DNA of 64,000 bases from Rhodocyclaceae bacterium (GTDB taxonomy: Bacteria; Pseudomonadota; Gammaproteobacteria; Burkholderiales; Rhodocyclaceae): positions 124,001-188,000 of the forward strand of contig NKXK01000024.1 in NCBI GenBank assembly GCA_004379165.1, in the 5' to 3' direction. The position numbers were made by a program, and so were the translations under genes. Every line of letters starts with the position of its first letter. Positions within the stretch are counted from its first letter, which is position 1. The notes under the pieces were generated by a model. The model did not search any database and was not told the DNA's origin. It saw only the letters and a list, made by a program, of their open reading frames with translations. Below, piece after piece: positions 62,047 through 64,000 of this stretch.

Positions 62047-64000
62047 TCAGTGCAGCGCCTTGGCGAGGCGCGGGTGCGTACCAACGAAGTGACACAGCGC
62101 CGGCAGCACGAAGAGCGTCAGCAGCGTCGCCGAGATCAGGCCACCGATCACCACCAGCGCCAGCGGCCGCTGGGTCTCGGCGCCAATCCCGGTAGACAGC
62201 GCCATCGGCAACAGGCCGAGCATCGCCAGCATGGCCGTCATCAGCACCGTCCGCAGACGCGACAGCGCGCCCTGGAAGATCGACTGGTAGTTATCCAGCC
62301 CCTCACGCTTCAGCTGGTTGATGTAGCTCACCATGACCACGCCATTGAGCACCGCCTGCCCGAACAGTGCGATGAAGCCAATCGCCGCCGACACGGACAG
62401 CGGAATGCCGGATATCAGCAGCGCAAATATGCCGCCAATCATCGCAAACGGAATATTGCTGATGATGATCAACGCATCCTTGAACGACTTGAAGGCATCG
62501 AAGAGGAGGACGAAAATCAGCAGGATCGACAGCGGCACGACCAGCATCAGGCGCTTCATTGCCCGCTCCTGATTCTCGAATTCGCCAGACCAGGTGATCG
62601 AATAGCCCTCAGGCAGGCTCAACCCCTGTGCCGCCTTCTGCATATCGGCGACAACGCTGCCCATGTCGCGATCGCGGATGAAAACACCGATGGCGACTAC
62701 CCGCTGCCCGGATTCACGGGCGATGTTCATCGCGCCGCTGTTCATGGTGAAGTCGACCAGACTCGCCAGCGGCACCTGCGCGCCGGAAGCCGTCGGCACG
62801 AGTATGCTCTTCAGCCTGTCGAGCTGGCGTTCGCTTTCCGGCAGGCGGACGACCACACTGAAGTGGCGGTCGCCCTCCCACAACTCGGTCGCCGCCTTGC
62901 CGGCGAGCGCTGTTTCGACGACATCCTGGACATCGGCGACATTCAGGCCGTAGCGCGCAGCCGCCGCACGATCGATTTCCAGACGATACTGCGGCAGATC
63001 GCCATCGCGATCGATGAAGGCCCGCACAACGCCCGGCACCTTGCCGATGCGGTCAAGCAGCTGGTTGCCGGACAGGCGCAACTGCTTCATGTCTTCACCG
63101 AATATCTTGATGACGATCTGGCCATCGATCTGCGAAATCGACTCGAGAATCTGGTCACGCACCGGCTGGCTGAAGGTCGGTTCGATCCCCGGAATGTCGT
63201 TAAGCTTGTCCTCCATCTCCTTGACCAGGTGCTCCTTGGTCATCCCCTTGCGCCATTGGGACTCGGGCTTGAGATCAAGCAGCATCTCGGTCATGTTGAT
63301 GTTCTTCGGGTCGGTGCCATCTTCAGGCCGCCCCCCCTTGGAGACAACGGCATTGACCTCGGGGAAATCTGCCAGTATCCGCCGCAGCTTGCGCAATTCA
63401 TTGCGCGCTTCGCTGACCGAGACCGATGTTGGCAAGGTCACATTGACCCAGATCGAACCTTCGTTGAGCTCCGGCAGGAATTCCGTTCCGAGCTGCGGCA
63501 CTGCTGCCGCAGTGATCCCCAGCGCAACAAGCGCCGCCAGCAAGACCCGTTTGGTATTGGCGAGCGTCCACTTGAGGGCTGGTTCATAGCGGTTCATGAA
63601 CCAGTGCATCAGCCGTGTCTCCTCGTGCGGCACCTGCGAGCGGAAAGCAACCTTCGACAGGAAGGGCACCAGCGTCAGCGCCAGTACCAGCGAGGTCACC
63701 AGCGCTGCCACCACCGAGTAGGCCATCGGCGCAAAAATTTTGCCCTCGTGCCGCTGCATGGTGAAGATCGGCAGGTGGGCGACGATGATGATGATGATTG
63801 AGAACACCGTCGGCCGCCCGACTTCGACGACTGCTTCAAGAATGGTTCGCTGCTGCGGCCTGTGGTCGTCATCCTTCTGGGCCTCCCCGAGTCGGCGGAA
63901 GATGTTCTCGATGACGATGACCGCGCCGTCGACGATGATCCCGAAATCCATCGCCCCCAGTGACAGCAGGTTGGCCGGTATGCCGGCGAAGGTCAGGCCA
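62047..64000 (-). CDS. RND heavy-metal efflux pump (CusA/CzcA family), truncated by the window edge
   Basis: Visible residues about 651, of an expected length near 1040. Features: first membrane-domain motif GAMDFGIIVDGAVIVIENI (with the essential charged residues), the periplasmic domain (PELNEGSIWVNVTLPTSVSVSEARNELRKL), and the family signature GYSITWSGEFENQERAM. A truncation beyond 64000 removes the N terminus. The HME-RND class exports Cu, Zn, Co, Ni or similar ions; metal specificity cannot be decided. Partner adaptor and outer-membrane genes are not in the window. Confidence 0.93.
   Translation of the reverse strand, partial: GLTFAGIPANLLSLGAMDFGIIVDGAVIVIENIFRRLGEAQKDDDHRPQQRTILEAVVEVGRPTVFSIIIIIVAHLPIFTMQRHEGKIFAPMAYSVVAALVTSLVLALTLVPFLSKVAFRSQVPHEETRLMHWFMNRYEPALKWTLANTKRVLLAALVALGITAAAVPQLGTEFLPELNEGSIWVNVTLPTSVSVSEARNELRKLRRILADFPEVNAVVSKGGRPEDGTDPKNINMTEMLLDLKPESQWRKGMTKEHLVKEMEDKLNDIPGIEPTFSQPVRDQILESISQIDGQIVIKIFGEDMKQLRLSGNQLLDRIGKVPGVVRAFIDRDGDLPQYRLEIDRAAAARYGLNVADVQDVVETALAGKAATELWEGDRHFSVVVRLPESERQLDRLKSILVPTASGAQVPLASLVDFTMNSGAMNIARESGQRVVAIGVFIRDRDMGSVVADMQKAAQGLSLPEGYSITWSGEFENQERAMKRLMLVVPLSILLIFVLLFDAFKSFKDALIIISNIPFAMIGGIFALLISGIPLSVSAAIGFIALFGQAVLNGVVMVSYINQLKREGLDNYQSIFQGALSRLRTVLMTAMLAMLGLLPMALSTGIGAETQRPLALVVIGGLISATLLTLFVLPALCHFVGTHPRLAKALH

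Overview
The window is GC-rich, densely coded DNA from a betaproteobacterium, most likely of the order Rhodocyclales (Dechloromonas/Azonexus type). This placement rests on remembered family resemblance and on gene order (uvrA next to MFS and ssb; rplU-rpmA-obgE-proB; rsmI-yraN-diaA-dolP). No rRNA, tRNA, CRISPR array, insertion sequence or prophage was recognised. Both ends cut genes: a Pit phosphate transporter at the left and a CusA/CzcA-type RND pump at the right.

Layout. 1-9.2 kb: pit end, glnS, a small Cys protein, an orphan adenine methylase, pyrF, a YpfJ-type metallopeptidase, a periplasmic thioredoxin-like protein, an M23 peptidase, a small exported peptide, a Cys-cluster protein and a RidA protein. 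9.2-13.6 kb: a MacAB-like export operon with two separate permeases. 13.7-17.5 kb: phaJ, an AT-richer DUF4160/DUF2442/SHOCT patch, a lipocalin and an EAL-HDOD protein. 17.6-22.3 kb: rluB, an FKBP isomerase, rplU, rpmA, obgE, proB. 22.3-25.3 kb: anti-sigma factor, ECF sigma factor, secreted-repeat lipoprotein, methyltransferase. 25.3-28.3 kb: RNase P RNA, then a c-di-GMP (GEMM-I) riboswitch ahead of a subtilisin-like autotransporter. 28.5-39.3 kb: transglutaminase, Lrp/AsnC regulator, leuA, pyrC, rsmI, yraN, a HIRAN protein, diaA, dolP, and a K+ channel with RCK domains.

39.4-51.0 kb is a light/oxidative-stress island. A ten-gene leftward operon (glutathione peroxidase, folE2, FAD oxidoreductase, DUF1365, cyclopropane fatty acid synthase, chalcone-isomerase-like protein, MFS, DUF3833, SDR, NTF2-like) diverges from a B12-binding LitR/CarH-type MerR regulator, a DUF2256 protein and an iron-sulfur photolyase. 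The 110-bp gap between them holds two overlapping promoters and two TTGT/ACAA palindromes. 51.1-64 kb: heptose adenylyltransferase, kup, HDOD protein, ssb, MFS, DUF3592, SPFH, uvrA, dgkA, an SRPBCC-like protein and the RND pump.

The strongest unexplained signal is a dispersed 31-bp repeat. It reads CTGCGGT, then S, then AACCCGG, then AAAA, six variable bases and AAAATC. There are 14 clear and about six weaker copies, in both orientations. They sit in short gaps, touch start or stop codons, or lie in variable parts of proteins. A TGCGGT core followed by A-tracts one helical turn apart resembles the layout of the Pasteurellaceae DNA uptake signal, so an uptake-signal-like role is proposed as a hypothesis.
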